Assembly (NCBI RefSeq): GCF_000468115.1
Contig: NZ_AVQI01000060.1
Location: 1 to 64,000 of the forward strand
Direction: 5' to 3'
Source of the DNA: Treponema socranskii subsp. socranskii VPI DR56BR1116 = ATCC 35536
Lineage (GTDB): Bacteria > Spirochaetota > Spirochaetia > Treponematales > Treponemataceae
Length of the DNA: 64,000 nucleotides
Below, one piece after another: positions 1 through 8,835 of this stretch. Every line of letters starts with the position of its first letter. The first letter of the stretch is position 1. Below the pieces are notes generated by a model. It was not told the DNA's origin and made no database searches. It saw only the letters and a list, made by a program, of their open reading frames with translations. The position numbers and the translations under genes were made by a program.

Positions 1-286
1 CCCACAGTCCGTAGCGTGCAAGGGCGGCGGCGTTTACCGCCTCTTTTGCCGCAACTGAGGAAATCACGTCGCGCATTACAAAGAACACCATGATGTACGG
101 CACAAAACCGACGAGGGCGCTCAAGCCGGAAAGCACAAGCGACAGCGACAAAAGCCCTCTGCTCTTTCCCGCATAGCTTAAAAGCCGCTTGATAGTCTGC
201 TGCTTTGCGGGATTGCGTTCAGCCGTTTGCTGTGCCGGCTGTTCTTTTGCCGGATTTTCCGCCGGCCGGTTTTGTTTATTATTCAT
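1..286 (-). CDS. ABC transporter permease/ATP-binding protein, N-terminal part (cut by window edge)
   Basis: This is the start of a gene that runs off the left edge of the window; about 95 residues are visible. It begins MNNKQNRPAENPAKEQPAQQ, a Gln/Pro/Ala-rich cytoplasmic leader, followed by KRLLSYAGKSRG and a first hydrophobic segment (LLSLSLVLSGLSALVGFVPY), the usual start of a type IV ABC exporter membrane domain. It has no listed stop because the frame is open to the edge. It lies 54 bases downstream of a complete ABC exporter half on the same strand, so the two are probably the subunits of a heterodimeric exporter (spirochaete and clostridial drug or lipid exporters often come as such pairs). 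The ATP-binding domain is not visible. Substrate unknown. Confidence 0.8.
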   Translation of the reverse strand, partial: MNNKQNRPAENPAKEQPAQQTAERNPAKQQTIKRLLSYAGKSRGLLSLSLVLSGLSALVGFVPYIMVFFVMRDVISSVAAKEAVNAAALARYGLW

Positions 287-340
287 AGAGAAATCCCCCT
301 ACTTATCAATTACGCATTACCAATTATTCATTACCAATTA

Positions 341-2104
341 TTAAGCCGACCACTGCTCGCTTTCCCGCTGCAGCCGATACATCTCCCGATAAATGCCGTT
401 CTTTTCCATCAGCTCGGCGTGGGTACCGATTTCAGCAATCATACCATTGTTGAGTACGATAATCTTGTCGGCATTTTCGACGGTGCGGAGGCGGTGAGCG
501 ATGACGATAACGGTTTTGCCCTTTATAAGTGTGCCGATAGCATGTTGGATGAGCGTTTCGTTTTCGGGGTCGAGGGCGGCAGTTGCTTCGTCCAAGAGGA
601 TGATCGGCGCGTCTTTGAGGAGGGCGCGGGCGATGGAAAGCCGCTGGCGTTCTCCGCCCGAAAGGGTATAGCCGTTTTCGCCGATTTCCGTGTCATAGCC
701 TTGCGGCAGTTTTTCGATAAACGAATCGCACTGTGCGGCTTTTGCGGCGGCAAGCACTTGTTCTTTTGTCGCGTTTCGGTTGCCGATTAAAATATTGTTG
801 TATACCGTATCGTTAAAAAGCACGACGTCCTGAAACACAATCGAAAAGGCTGCGAGCAGGGTTTCCGGATCTACGGTGGAAACATCAACGCCGCCGACGC
901 TCACCGTGCCCGATGAAGCGTCCCAAAAGCGAGCGGCCAAGCGTGCAATCGTGGACTTGCCGCAGCCCGAGTGCCCGACGAGGGCGGTAATTTCGCCCTG
1001 CTTTGCGGTAAAGTCGATCCCGCTTACCGTGTTTTCTTCGGTATCGCTGTCCGCATCTTTGCCGTTCGGTTCATTATATGAGAATGAAACATTATCGTAG
1101 CGGATGTCGTAACCGTTGGGCTTAAAACTTTCGCTTCCCGTCTGTTTGGGATAGTTGACAATCGCCTGTTTGCGTTCAACGGCAATCATCATTAAAAAGA
1201 ATTCGCCGAGCATCATAAACACCGTCGTCAGCGGATCGAAAATACGGCAGGAAACGAGCAAAAAGACGATATACGTCAACAGTTCGATTCTTCCCTGTGC
1301 CAACAAGTACGCGCCGTATGAAATCACCAGCGGAAAGCCGAATCGGACAATCGCCGCCGAACCGAAAATAAACGCTCCGCCCACCGCTTCCGCTTTGAGC
1401 GTTACGTACGTTGACTCGGTAATATCGTCTTTGAGTTTTTGCACATACACCGCTTTTTTATCGGAAGATTTCAGCACTTTGATATTGTCGATCATCTGCT
1501 GAAAGGAATCGTAGATCAAATCTTTTCGCGCAAACACCTGCTTTGCTTTTTTATCCAGCACTGATCGGGCGGCGACGATGATAAAAAATCCTGCAAAGGC
1601 GAAGATAAAAAGCGCAATCGTCATCCGCCAATCCAAAAACGCCAACAGTGCGGCAGCAATCAAAATCGAAATGACGCCGCCGAACAGCTCCGGTACGGCG
1701 TGCGAAAGCGATTCTTCAATCAGAGTAACGTCGTTCAAAAGCGTCGAAGTCAAATACGACAAATCCCGCCTGCCGAAATACGACAGCGGGAGTTTCCGAA
1801 GCGATTCGGCAAGCGAAATACGTACGTTCGCCGCTTCTTCATACGCACCGTTGTACATTCTGCCGTACTTCAGCTTTTCGAGGATGAACAGTACAACAAT
1901 AATCGCAAGAGCGGCTGCCGACACCGCCCATACATTCGGCACTTGAAAACCTTGTTGCATAATGCGCGCCAAAAAATAGCGCAGCACATACAGCGAAAGC
2001 CCCAATGGAACCATCAAAAACAAATTGATAATAGTACCGAACGTAATCGCCGAACGCAAGTTCCGCGTCCCCGCGTCAGACAACGCAAAAAATCTTTGCA
2101 GCAT
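341..2104 (-). CDS. ABC exporter half-transporter (membrane domain plus ATPase)
   Basis: A 587-residue fused ABC exporter subunit. Residues about 1-310 form the six-helix membrane domain; residues about 330-580 form the nucleotide-binding domain with Walker A (GHSGCGKST), Q-loop (FQDVVLF), signature (LSGGERQRLS), Walker B (PIILLDEATAALD) and switch histidine (VIAHRL). All ATPase motifs are intact, so this half is predicted to be catalytically competent. The start has a GGAG box eight bases upstream. It is the first gene of an operon with the truncated exporter at the window edge, behind a strong promoter at 2145-2173 and a palindrome at 2119-2132 that could bind a TetR-type repressor. The substrate cannot be told from sequence; multidrug or peptide export is typical. 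Confidence 0.9.
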   Translation of the reverse strand: MLQRFFALSDAGTRNLRSAITFGTIINLFLMVPLGLSLYVLRYFLARIMQQGFQVPNVWAVSAAALAIIVVLFILEKLKYGRMYNGAYEEAANVRISLAESLRKLPLSYFGRRDLSYLTSTLLNDVTLIEESLSHAVPELFGGVISILIAAALLAFLDWRMTIALFIFAFAGFFIIVAARSVLDKKAKQVFARKDLIYDSFQQMIDNIKVLKSSDKKAVYVQKLKDDITESTYVTLKAEAVGGAFIFGSAAIVRFGFPLVISYGAYLLAQGRIELLTYIVFLLVSCRIFDPLTTVFMMLGEFFLMMIAVERKQAIVNYPKQTGSESFKPNGYDIRYDNVSFSYNEPNGKDADSDTEENTVSGIDFTAKQGEITALVGHSGCGKSTIARLAARFWDASSGTVSVGGVDVSTVDPETLLAAFSIVFQDVVLFNDTVYNNILIGNRNATKEQVLAAAKAAQCDSFIEKLPQGYDTEIGENGYTLSGGERQRLSIARALLKDAPIILLDEATAALDPENETLIQHAIGTLIKGKTVIVIAHRLRTVENADKIIVLNNGMIAEIGTHAELMEKNGIYREMYRLQRESEQWSA

Positions 2105-2118
2105 AATTTCTCCGTAAA

Positions 2119-2132
2119 TTAGCTTTAGCTAA
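2119..2132. promoter_or_regulatory. palindromic operator candidate downstream of the ABC exporter promoter
   Basis: TTAGCTTTAGCTAA is a perfect inverted repeat of TTAGCT around a two-base centre. It lies just downstream of the -10 box at 2145-2150, in the 5' leader of the exporter gene, where repressor binding would block transcription. A related but imperfect sequence (TTAGC, three bases, GCTTA, read on the minus strand) is near the start of the TetR gene at 3712-4476. A TetR operator is an inference. Confidence 0.5.
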
Positions 2133-2144
2133 CATAACACCGTT

Positions 2145-2173
2145 ATAATACAGACCGCAAAGAAATTTGTCAA
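2145..2173 (-). promoter_or_regulatory. sigma-70-type promoter of the ABC exporter operon
   Basis: On the minus strand TTGACA is followed after exactly 17 bases by TATTAT. The start of transcription would fall near 2138, about 34 bases before the ATG at 2104. Confidence 0.75.
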
Positions 2174-2296
2174 GGAAAAAAGCGGCGAAACGCTAAAGTT
2201 CTTAAAAACAAAACCGAAAATCGTATCAACCGTACGATGTCTGCTCGGGTACTCCTACAGGCAAATCGAAAACGGCGCACCGGGTCGCAAAAGCAA

Positions 2297-3673
2297 TTAC
2301 CCTTCCCACTTGGTAAGGCCCGAGCGCAGCAAGCGGAATTCGCGTTTGAGCAATATGAGGATGGGAAGCGCCGTCGTCAATTCAATCAAAAAGGTGCCGT
2401 AATACACGCCTGCAACTCCGGTAAAGATCGGCAAAACAAGCATGGCCGGGACGTATAACACAATTTGCTGCAAAATACCGATGATTGACGCGATGTGCCC
2501 CTTATTGATTACCGGAAAAAACGCAAGCGTCAAAAAGCTGAGCGGCATAACGGGCAGCAAGGCCATGTAGAGCCTGAAGTTCAACATATCGGATGCGCTC
2601 AACGAAGAATTTTTCATCATAATCGATACGGCGCCTTCGGGGAAAATAAGCAGGCACAACCAAAACGGTATAATGAGCGCAAGCGCCGTCGCTAAAAAGC
2701 ATTTGAAGCCCTCGATAACCCGATCGGTTTTTGCCGCCCCGAAATTGATTCCGACAATCGGCGGCAGGGCAATCATAAGTCCCGAAAGCGGCTGCACGAC
2801 AAAGCTGAAAAGGCGCGTAACGACGCCGTAAAACGCTATATCGGCTTCGCCGCCGTAGGCGTTCAGCACGTTTAAAACAAGCACACTTTGTACGCCCATC
2901 ATAATCTGCATAATAAAAGCGGACAGTCCCATATCGGAAATTTTTGCGATAATATTTCTATCGAAACGGAATGCAAAGGTTTGCCGGAACAAACCGAATT
3001 CGCCGGCGAGCGGTTTGCGCAAAAAGTACGCAATGCTGATAAACGATTGCAGGGCCATGCCGATATTCGTTCCCAATGCAGCCCCGCGGATGCCCATGCC
3101 GAAAATCACCATCAAAACATAATTCGCGCATGCGTTGCACAAAAGACCGCACGCCATAATCAGCGCTCCGGTTTTCATCTTACCTTCCGAACGGATAAGC
3201 GCATTGGAAGCGATTGCGTAAATCCAAAACGGAGCGCCGTACAGCAAAGTCCGATAGTATGTTTCGCCGAGCGCCAAAGCTTCGCCGCGCCCTCCCATCA
3301 AAAAAACGATGCGGTGCGAAAATGCAAAACCGATGCACATCAAAAAGAGCGCGCTCATAAGCATGAGCGTATTCATATTACCCAAGAGTTTTTTTTGAAT
3401 ATCCTTATCGCCGGCCCCGATCGCAATGCTCAAAAGAGAGCCCGCACCCGTTCCGCACAAAAGGGCAAAGCCGATTAATACAAGCAGGGGCGGAAGAACT
3501 ACGGAAATACCGGCGAGCGCTTTCGGCCCTACAAGGCGGCCTACAAAGATGCCGTCGAGCACATTGTTCGCGCCCAAAAGCGCCATAGCGACTACGGCCG
3601 GCCACGAAAAATCGAAGATAAGCTTCCACAAACCGTCATTTAAAATACGCTGTTTTTGTTTTTCATCGTTCAT
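2297..3673 (-). CDS. MATE family efflux protein
   Basis: A 458-residue integral membrane protein of the multidrug and toxic compound extrusion (MATE) family, with about twelve hydrophobic segments and the usual internal two-fold repeat (conserved-looking FSWPAVVAMALLGANNVLDG near the N terminus, and MGLSAFIMQIMMGVQSVLVL at the start of the second half). These proteins export drugs or metabolites using Na+ or H+. An upstream in-frame ATG exists at 3730, but it would overlap the TetR gene; the ATG at 3673 (MNDEKQKQRI) follows AAGGGG at five bases and is preferred. It is 38 bases downstream of a TetR regulator on the same strand, so the pair is probably one regulated operon. Confidence 0.88.
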   Translation of the reverse strand: MNDEKQKQRILNDGLWKLIFDFSWPAVVAMALLGANNVLDGIFVGRLVGPKALAGISVVLPPLLVLIGFALLCGTGAGSLLSIAIGAGDKDIQKKLLGNMNTLMLMSALFLMCIGFAFSHRIVFLMGGRGEALALGETYYRTLLYGAPFWIYAIASNALIRSEGKMKTGALIMACGLLCNACANYVLMVIFGMGIRGAALGTNIGMALQSFISIAYFLRKPLAGEFGLFRQTFAFRFDRNIIAKISDMGLSAFIMQIMMGVQSVLVLNVLNAYGGEADIAFYGVVTRLFSFVVQPLSGLMIALPPIVGINFGAAKTDRVIEGFKCFLATALALIIPFWLCLLIFPEGAVSIMMKNSSLSASDMLNFRLYMALLPVMPLSFLTLAFFPVINKGHIASIIGILQQIVLYVPAMLVLPIFTGVAGVYYGTFLIELTTALPILILLKREFRLLRSGLTKWEG

Positions 3674-3711
3674 AATAACCCCTTGTGCAGTAAGGCGTAA
3701 AACGCAGGTTT

Positions 3712-4476
3712 TCATTTTCCGATGAGGCAATTATCGCACAGGATTTTGTACCAGCCGGCTTCGTAAAACTCGTCGAGCAGGGCAACATACTTGAGCGCGC
3801 CTTCGTAGGGAATGTCCAAACGGACGGTTTCGAACAGGCAGTTCCAAAAGCTTTTGTCGATTGCCGAATACAGGCGCAAATCTATGCCGGGACGCAGTAC
3901 ACCGCCGCAGTCTTTGAGCGACGATAAAGCGCGCACATCGGCTTTATACGTATCTTCCATCATGAGTGAAAAAAAATCGGCATAGCGGGTACCGGCCGAA
4001 CCGCACACGAGCAGCTTTACCGCCCGATAATTTTCATATATAAAATCGATCGTTTTTTTGCGGCTTTCAAAACGGAAGGCGCGCCGCTTTTCTATGTCGG
4101 GCGGTATCGTAAAAAAAGTGTCGTACATTGCGCGGTGGTTCGCCAAAAGAGAATCGTACACGTCTTTTACAAGCGCGTCGAAAAGCGCTTCTTTATTTTT
4201 AAAATGAAAGTACAGAGAACCGGTCGTAAGGCCGGCAAGTTTCGCAACCTCCCGCATCGAACTTTTCGCCCAGCCCTTTTGCAAAAATTCGGAAGCGGCG
4301 CAGTGCAAAATACGCTCTTTGGAATTCGGCGCTTTTGTCTTTGCGTGTTTTGTCGATCGCTTCGATTGTACCGGCGATTTTATCTTTGTATGCTCCGATG
4401 CTTGTTCCGACTGTACCGGCGATTTCGAATGCGCTTTCGTTTTTCCGCTTTCGGATTTTGCTGCGTTTGCTTTCAT
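3712..4476 (-). CDS. TetR/AcrR family transcriptional regulator with low-complexity N-terminal extension
   Basis: A 254-residue TetR-family regulator. The DNA-binding helix-turn-helix is clear (ERILHCAASEFLQKGWAKSS, then MREVAKLAGLTTGSLYFHFK) but begins only at about residue 52. It is preceded by a Ser/Lys/Gln-rich tail with two imperfect repeats containing KSPVQSE and KSPVQSK, encoded by a tandem DNA repeat; this part is probably disordered. The ligand-binding C-terminal domain follows. The ATG at 4491 lies inside the likely -10 box, so the next ATG (MKANAAKS, 4476) is chosen. It precedes the MATE gene and may control it, itself and perhaps the ABC exporter at 341-2104. Ligand unknown. Confidence 0.85.
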   Translation of the reverse strand: MKANAAKSESGKTKAHSKSPVQSEQASEHTKIKSPVQSKRSTKHAKTKAPNSKERILHCAASEFLQKGWAKSSMREVAKLAGLTTGSLYFHFKNKEALFDALVKDVYDSLLANHRAMYDTFFTIPPDIEKRRAFRFESRKKTIDFIYENYRAVKLLVCGSAGTRYADFFSLMMEDTYKADVRALSSLKDCGGVLRPGIDLRLYSAIDKSFWNCLFETVRLDIPYEGALKYVALLDEFYEAGWYKILCDNCLIGK

Positions 4477-4490
4477 ATCGATCGTAAGCA

Positions 4491-4519
4491 ACGCTAATGT
4501 GTTTTTATCGCTTTGTCAA
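4491..4519 (-). promoter_or_regulatory. promoter of the TetR-MATE operon
   Basis: TTGACA, 17 bases, TAGCGT on the minus strand. The predicted transcription start lies only about eight bases before the ATG at 4476, so the transcript would be almost leaderless. No good ribosome binding site is visible before that ATG. Confidence 0.55.
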
Positions 4520-4650
4520 TGTTTTGCAGTTTGTGTTTGTATGCCGTTTGTATTTTCAGAAAATAAAAATATGATCAAACGGATCGGTGCGGATAAAAAC
4601 GGAAGCTGGAGTATTACAGTGCCGTAATGTGAAGCGTACCGGTAAACTAC

Positions 4651-4765
4651 GGCCGATAAGCGTCCGCGCTGCGATACGCCTACGCCGCCGTGGAGCCGTG
4701 CCGAAGGCAGCGACCGGAGCGGAGCGAGGACGCCGCGCGTGAGCAAGCGGCGGAAGGGCGGATGG
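4651..4765. repeat. GC-rich intergenic repeat element
   Basis: This lies in the 333-base gap between the TetR gene and the HD-domain gene. It shares two stretches with the intergenic DNA at 22245-22290: AAGCGTCCGCGCT (exact, 13 bases) and CGCCTACGCC followed by a GCGTGGAGC-like block (about 22 of 25 positions equal). The order of the two blocks differs between the copies, so the element looks modular. It carries GGAGCGGAGCGAGG-type low-complexity sequence. No gene is supported here. Confidence 0.5.
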
Positions 4766-4809
4766 CAAAAAGGTTTCGTCCGAAAACGACGTCTCCGAAA
4801 CCTGCGCGC

Positions 4810-5655
4810 TTAGAGGTATTGTTTCATCGCTTCGCCTTCGACGCCGGCAAGCAGTTCGATGTAGGGTTTTGCGGGGCTTGCGTTTATCTTTTGCAGCAGC
4901 ACTTCTTCGATTTGGAAAAAGCCGACTTCCGCCGACATATATATTTGAATGCGCACGGGTTTTTCGCTGCCTGCGCCGATTTCGACGCGTTCGATCGAGT
5001 TCGCCGAATACTTATGGATATCGCCGATCGTCGGAGCGTTGTCGAGCCCGAGGGGAATACGCGCTCTGCCCTTTGTCATATCGCAGCCGTCGGCGATGAG
5101 GATGATGCCGGCTTCGAGCGAATGGATTTTGTGCGTACCCATGTGGCCGACGATGCCTTCCATCGCGAGCGAGCGGACGGTTACGCGCCGCACGATGTTT
5201 TCGCCGCCGGGAATGAATTTGTTGAGCAGCCGTTCGATGACGGGGAGCGCGAGAAAAACGCTGTACAATTCGTGATCCTGCCGGCCGATCGACATACCGA
5301 AGTCGTGCAAAAACGAAGCGAATATAATGGCGGTCAAACTGTCGGCAAAAGTGCCCGCTTTTTCTTTTTGCAGGCTCAACTGTACGCCCGCTTTGTACAA
5401 TATCTCCGTCATTTTGATCGCGTTGTGCGTAACCGTGCGCATGTGTACCGGCCCGTGATCGTTGTAGCCGAGCCGTACGATCGAAACGTTGTTGGCATAA
5501 TTTTGCACCGCTTCGATTTCCTGGTCGCGCATGAGCGCTTTTGCGACGGTGAGCGGTAAACCGTCTTTTTCCGGCGTAAGCGCAATCAGCTTTTCAAGCG
5601 CGGATATGATTTTTTTATCGACCGAAATTTCTTTCGGAGATCGTTCGATTTTCAT
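4810..5655 (-). CDS. HD-domain phosphohydrolase-like protein
   Basis: A 281-residue cytoplasmic protein with an HD metal-binding signature: a first histidine in NDHGPVH (about residue 71), the HD pair in FLHDFGMSIGRQDHE (about 118), and a last aspartate in ADGCDMTKGRARIP (about 190). This H...HD...D order is that of metal-dependent phosphohydrolases acting on nucleotides or phosphate esters. The domain covers about residues 60-200; the C-terminal 80 residues are of unknown fold. The ATG follows AGGAG with five spacer bases. The gene stands alone, divergent from ppdK. The substrate is not recognisable, and no cyclic-di-GMP HD-GYP motif is present. Confidence 0.75.
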   Translation of the reverse strand: MKIERSPKEISVDKKIISALEKLIALTPEKDGLPLTVAKALMRDQEIEAVQNYANNVSIVRLGYNDHGPVHMRTVTHNAIKMTEILYKAGVQLSLQKEKAGTFADSLTAIIFASFLHDFGMSIGRQDHELYSVFLALPVIERLLNKFIPGGENIVRRVTVRSLAMEGIVGHMGTHKIHSLEAGIILIADGCDMTKGRARIPLGLDNAPTIGDIHKYSANSIERVEIGAGSEKPVRIQIYMSAEVGFFQIEEVLLQKINASPAKPYIELLAGVEGEAMKQYL

Positions 5656-5839
5656 GTTTTGCTCCTATAAAAAGTGACGGTGATATTTCAGACGTCGTTT
5701 TTTATATTACTCCTGTGTGTATTGCGCTTTCCATTGTAAACGGAATGCGTAAAAACGTCATCAGAGGACAGGTTCGTATCTCCGATCAAATGCGGCGGCA
5801 CAATAACGATGTGTTAATAATTATCGCACGGTAACCGCA

Positions 5840-5868
5840 TTGACAGGGCGGTCGATTCTTTGTATTAT
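5840..5868 (+). promoter_or_regulatory. promoter of ppdK
   Basis: TTGACA, 17 bases, TATTAT: a near-consensus sigma-70 promoter. The predicted start of transcription is near 5875, which excludes the upstream in-frame ATG at 5840 and supports the start at 5909 with its GGAG box (5898-5901). Confidence 0.8.
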
Positions 5869-5908
5869 TTTATTATCTTATCTCTCAATCCTTATATGGA
5901 GTTATTAC

Positions 5909-8809
5909 ATGGCAAAGACAAAACTCGTTTATTTTTTCGGTAACAAAAAAGCCGAGGGCAACGCCGATATGCGTGCCGAACTCGGAGGCAAAGGTGCAAA
6001 CCTTGCCGAAATGACGAACATTGGTGTTCCGGTTCCGCCGGGATTTACCATTTCAACCGATGTGTGCAAGATGTATTACGATAATGACAGAAAATATCCG
6101 AAAGAGCTGTATTCCGACGTTTCGGCAAATCTTGTAAAACTCGAGCGCGCGTTCGGCAAAAAACTCGGCGCAGAGGACGATCCGCTGCTCGTTTCCGTCC
6201 GCTCGGGCGCTGCAATTTCTATGCCCGGTATGATGGACACGATCCTGAACCTCGGTCTCAACGACAAATCGGTGCTCGGCCTTGCAAAAAAAACGAACAA
6301 TCCGCGCTTTGCGTGGGATGCGTACCGCCGCTTTATCCAGATGTTCGGTGACGTCGCGATGGGCGTTCCGCACGATGAATTCGAAAAAATCCTTTCGGAA
6401 GCGAAAGCGCGCGCGGGCAAAAAACTCGACAACGAACTCGATACGTCCGAACTTCAGGAAATCGTCGGAAAGTATAAAGCGTTGTACCAAAAGACGACGG
6501 GAACTGAATTTCCGCAGGATCCCGAAAAACAGATGTGGCACGCGATCAACGCGGTTTTCGGTTCGTGGATGAACGCACGCGCCATCAAGTACCGCGAACT
6601 CAACAATATTAAAGGCTTGAAGGGAACGGCCGTCACCGTTATGGCGATGGTGTTCGGCAATATGGGCAACGATTCCGGTACGGGTGTATGCTTCAGCCGC
6701 AGTCCTTCGACCGGTGAAAATAAATTCTTCGGCGAATATTTGATAAATGCGCAGGGCGAAGACGTCGTCGCCGGCATCCGTACGCCTGAGGAAATCAGTC
6801 AGCTGAAAAAAGACAATCCGAAAATATACGACGAACTCATCAAAATCCGCAACAATCTCGAAAAGCACTATCACGATATGCAGGACATGGAATTCACCGT
6901 TCAGCAGGGCAAGCTTTATATGCTCCAGTGCCGCAACGGCAAACGTACCGGTCCTGCGGCGGTCAAAATGGCCGTCGATATGGTCGGCGAAAAACTCATT
7001 ACGAAAGAAGAGGCGATTCTCCGCGTCGATGCGGAGCAGATCGACCAGCTGCTCCACCCGATGATCGATAAAGATGCCGCAAAGCGCTCCGGCGTCATCG
7101 CGAGCGGTTTGAACGCTTCTCCGGGAGCCGGCTGCGGTCAAATCGTATTTACGGCAGACGAAGCGGAAAAGCTTGCAAAAGAAGGCAAAAAAGTGCTCCT
7201 CGTTCGCAAAGAGACGAGTCCGGACGATATCGCCGGTATGGCGGCCGCTCAGGGTATCCTCACTGCAACGGGCGGACGCACGTCGCATGCGGCTGTCGTT
7301 GCACGCCAGATGGGTAAGCCCTGCGTTTCGGGTGTCGAAGCGATTCAGTTTTCCGCAGGCGGCATTACCGTTAACGGTAAATCGTACCGGCAGGGCGATT
7401 GGCTTACGATCGACGGTTCGACGGGCAACGTATACGCCGGACAGATTCCGACAAAAGAACCGCAGATCACCGGAGACTTCGGCACCTTTATGAAGTGGTG
7501 CGATGAAATCCGTAACGGATCCGTCCGCAAAGTCGGTAAGTCGACGATCAAAGGTTTCGGAGTGCGCGCAAATGCCGACCAGCCGGATCAGGCGCAGGCT
7601 GCGTTCAACTTCGGTGCGGAAGGTGTCGGACTGTGCCGTACGGAACACATGTTCTTTGATCCTGCAAAGCTCGTATACTTCCAGGCGATGATCGCGTCCG
7701 ATACGACTGCTGCGCGCGAAAAAGCGCTTGCAAAGATTATGCCGTTGCAGAAAAAAGATTTTTCCGGCATCTTCGATGCGATGAAGGGCAGACCTGTCAT
7801 CATCCGCTTCCTCGATCCGCCGCTCCACGAATTTATTCCGAAAGACGAAGAGGGAACGCGCAAAGTGCAGCAAGTGCTGAAAGAAGAAGGTATCGACGTT
7901 TCGGTTGAAACGCTCACCGCGCGCTTCAACTCCTTGAAAGAGTTTAACCCGATGCTCGGCCACCGCGGCTGCCGCCTCACGATCACCTATCCCGAAATCT
8001 ACAAAATGCAGACGGAAGCGGTTACGCTTGCAGCGATCGAATGCAAAAAGCGCGGCGTCCCCGTCCGCCCGATGATTATGATTCCGATCGTGTGCGAACC
8101 GACAGAGCTTGCGACGATCCGCAAAGAATGTGAAGAAGTCATCGCGAAAATCGAAAAAGAGAGCGGCATGAAAGTCGCAATCGAAATCGGTACGATGATC
8201 GAAGTTCCGCGCGCCGCGCTCCTTTCCGGAGAGATTGCGAAGGTTGCGGATTTCTACAGCTTCGGTTCGAACGATTTGACGCAGTTGACTTTCGGCTTCA
8301 GCCGCGACGATGCGGGCAAATTCCTCGACGCGTACTACCACCGCAACATCCTCGACGACGATCCGTTTAAGACGCTCGACGAAAAGGGTGTCGGCAAACT
8401 CATGGATATGGCGGTTGCGGCTGCGCGCGAAGTCAAACCTGAAATGCACCTCGGTATCTGCGGTGAACACGGAGGCGATCCTGCGACGATCGACTTCTGC
8501 TACCGCGTCGGTCTCGATTACGTTTCGTGCTCGCCCTATCGCGTACCGATCGCACGTCTTTCGGCGGCGCAAGCGGTTATCCGTGCGGTAAAAGCGAAAA
8601 AGACCGCCGCAAAAAAAACGGCTGCGAAAAAAGCTCCGGCAAAAAAAATCGCCGCAAAAACGGTAAAAAAAGCCGCGCAGAAAAAAGCCGTCGGAAAAAC
8701 GACAGCGAAAGCTTCAGCAAAGAAAGCGGCCGGCAAAAAGCCCGTTGCAAAAAAAGCCGCCGCGAAAAAACCGGTTGCAAAAAAAACCGCGAAAAAAGCA
8801 AAAAAATAA
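5909..8809 (+). CDS. ppdK: pyruvate, phosphate dikinase with Lys/Ala-rich C-terminal tail
   Basis: PPDK interconverts pyruvate, ATP and phosphate with phosphoenolpyruvate, AMP and pyrophosphate; in fermentative anaerobes it often works in glycolysis. The 966-residue product has the N-terminal ATP-grasp domain (ELGGKGANLAEMTNIGVPVP near the start), the phosphohistidine domain (TATGGRTSHAAVVARQMGKP, catalytic His about residue 450) and the C-terminal PEP/pyruvate barrel ending in LGICGEHGGDP and the SCSPYRVPIARLSAAQ segment. Family members are about 870-900 residues; this one carries 72 extra residues (895-966) made almost only of Lys and Ala with some Pro, Gly, Thr and Val in AAKK/VAKK-type repeats, like histone H1 or bacterial HU tails. 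The tail is in frame and is followed by a terminator, so it is not a frameshift artefact at the end of the window. Confidence 0.97.
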   Translation: MAKTKLVYFFGNKKAEGNADMRAELGGKGANLAEMTNIGVPVPPGFTISTDVCKMYYDNDRKYPKELYSDVSANLVKLERAFGKKLGAEDDPLLVSVRSGAAISMPGMMDTILNLGLNDKSVLGLAKKTNNPRFAWDAYRRFIQMFGDVAMGVPHDEFEKILSEAKARAGKKLDNELDTSELQEIVGKYKALYQKTTGTEFPQDPEKQMWHAINAVFGSWMNARAIKYRELNNIKGLKGTAVTVMAMVFGNMGNDSGTGVCFSRSPSTGENKFFGEYLINAQGEDVVAGIRTPEEISQLKKDNPKIYDELIKIRNNLEKHYHDMQDMEFTVQQGKLYMLQCRNGKRTGPAAVKMAVDMVGEKLITKEEAILRVDAEQIDQLLHPMIDKDAAKRSGVIASGLNASPGAGCGQIVFTADEAEKLAKEGKKVLLVRKETSPDDIAGMAAAQGILTATGGRTSHAAVVARQMGKPCVSGVEAIQFSAGGITVNGKSYRQGDWLTIDGSTGNVYAGQIPTKEPQITGDFGTFMKWCDEIRNGSVRKVGKSTIKGFGVRANADQPDQAQAAFNFGAEGVGLCRTEHMFFDPAKLVYFQAMIASDTTAAREKALAKIMPLQKKDFSGIFDAMKGRPVIIRFLDPPLHEFIPKDEEGTRKVQQVLKEEGIDVSVETLTARFNSLKEFNPMLGHRGCRLTITYPEIYKMQTEAVTLAAIECKKRGVPVRPMIMIPIVCEPTELATIRKECEEVIAKIEKESGMKVAIEIGTMIEVPRAALLSGEIAKVADFYSFGSNDLTQLTFGFSRDDAGKFLDAYYHRNILDDDPFKTLDEKGVGKLMDMAVAAAREVKPEMHLGICGEHGGDPATIDFCYRVGLDYVSCSPYRVPIARLSAAQAVIRAVKAKKTAAKKTAAKKAPAKKIAAKTVKKAAQKKAVGKTTAKASAKKAAGKKPVAKKAAAKKPVAKKTAKKAKK

Positions 8810-8835
8810 TGTAAGCGGTTCTGTTTGACAGCGAA

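Noticed and set aside
6053-8572. Long open frame (839 codons) on the minus strand opposite ppdK
   Set aside because: It is antisense to a clearly conserved enzyme, its product is Arg/Phe/His-rich with no family pattern, and the long openness comes from codon bias of ppdK.
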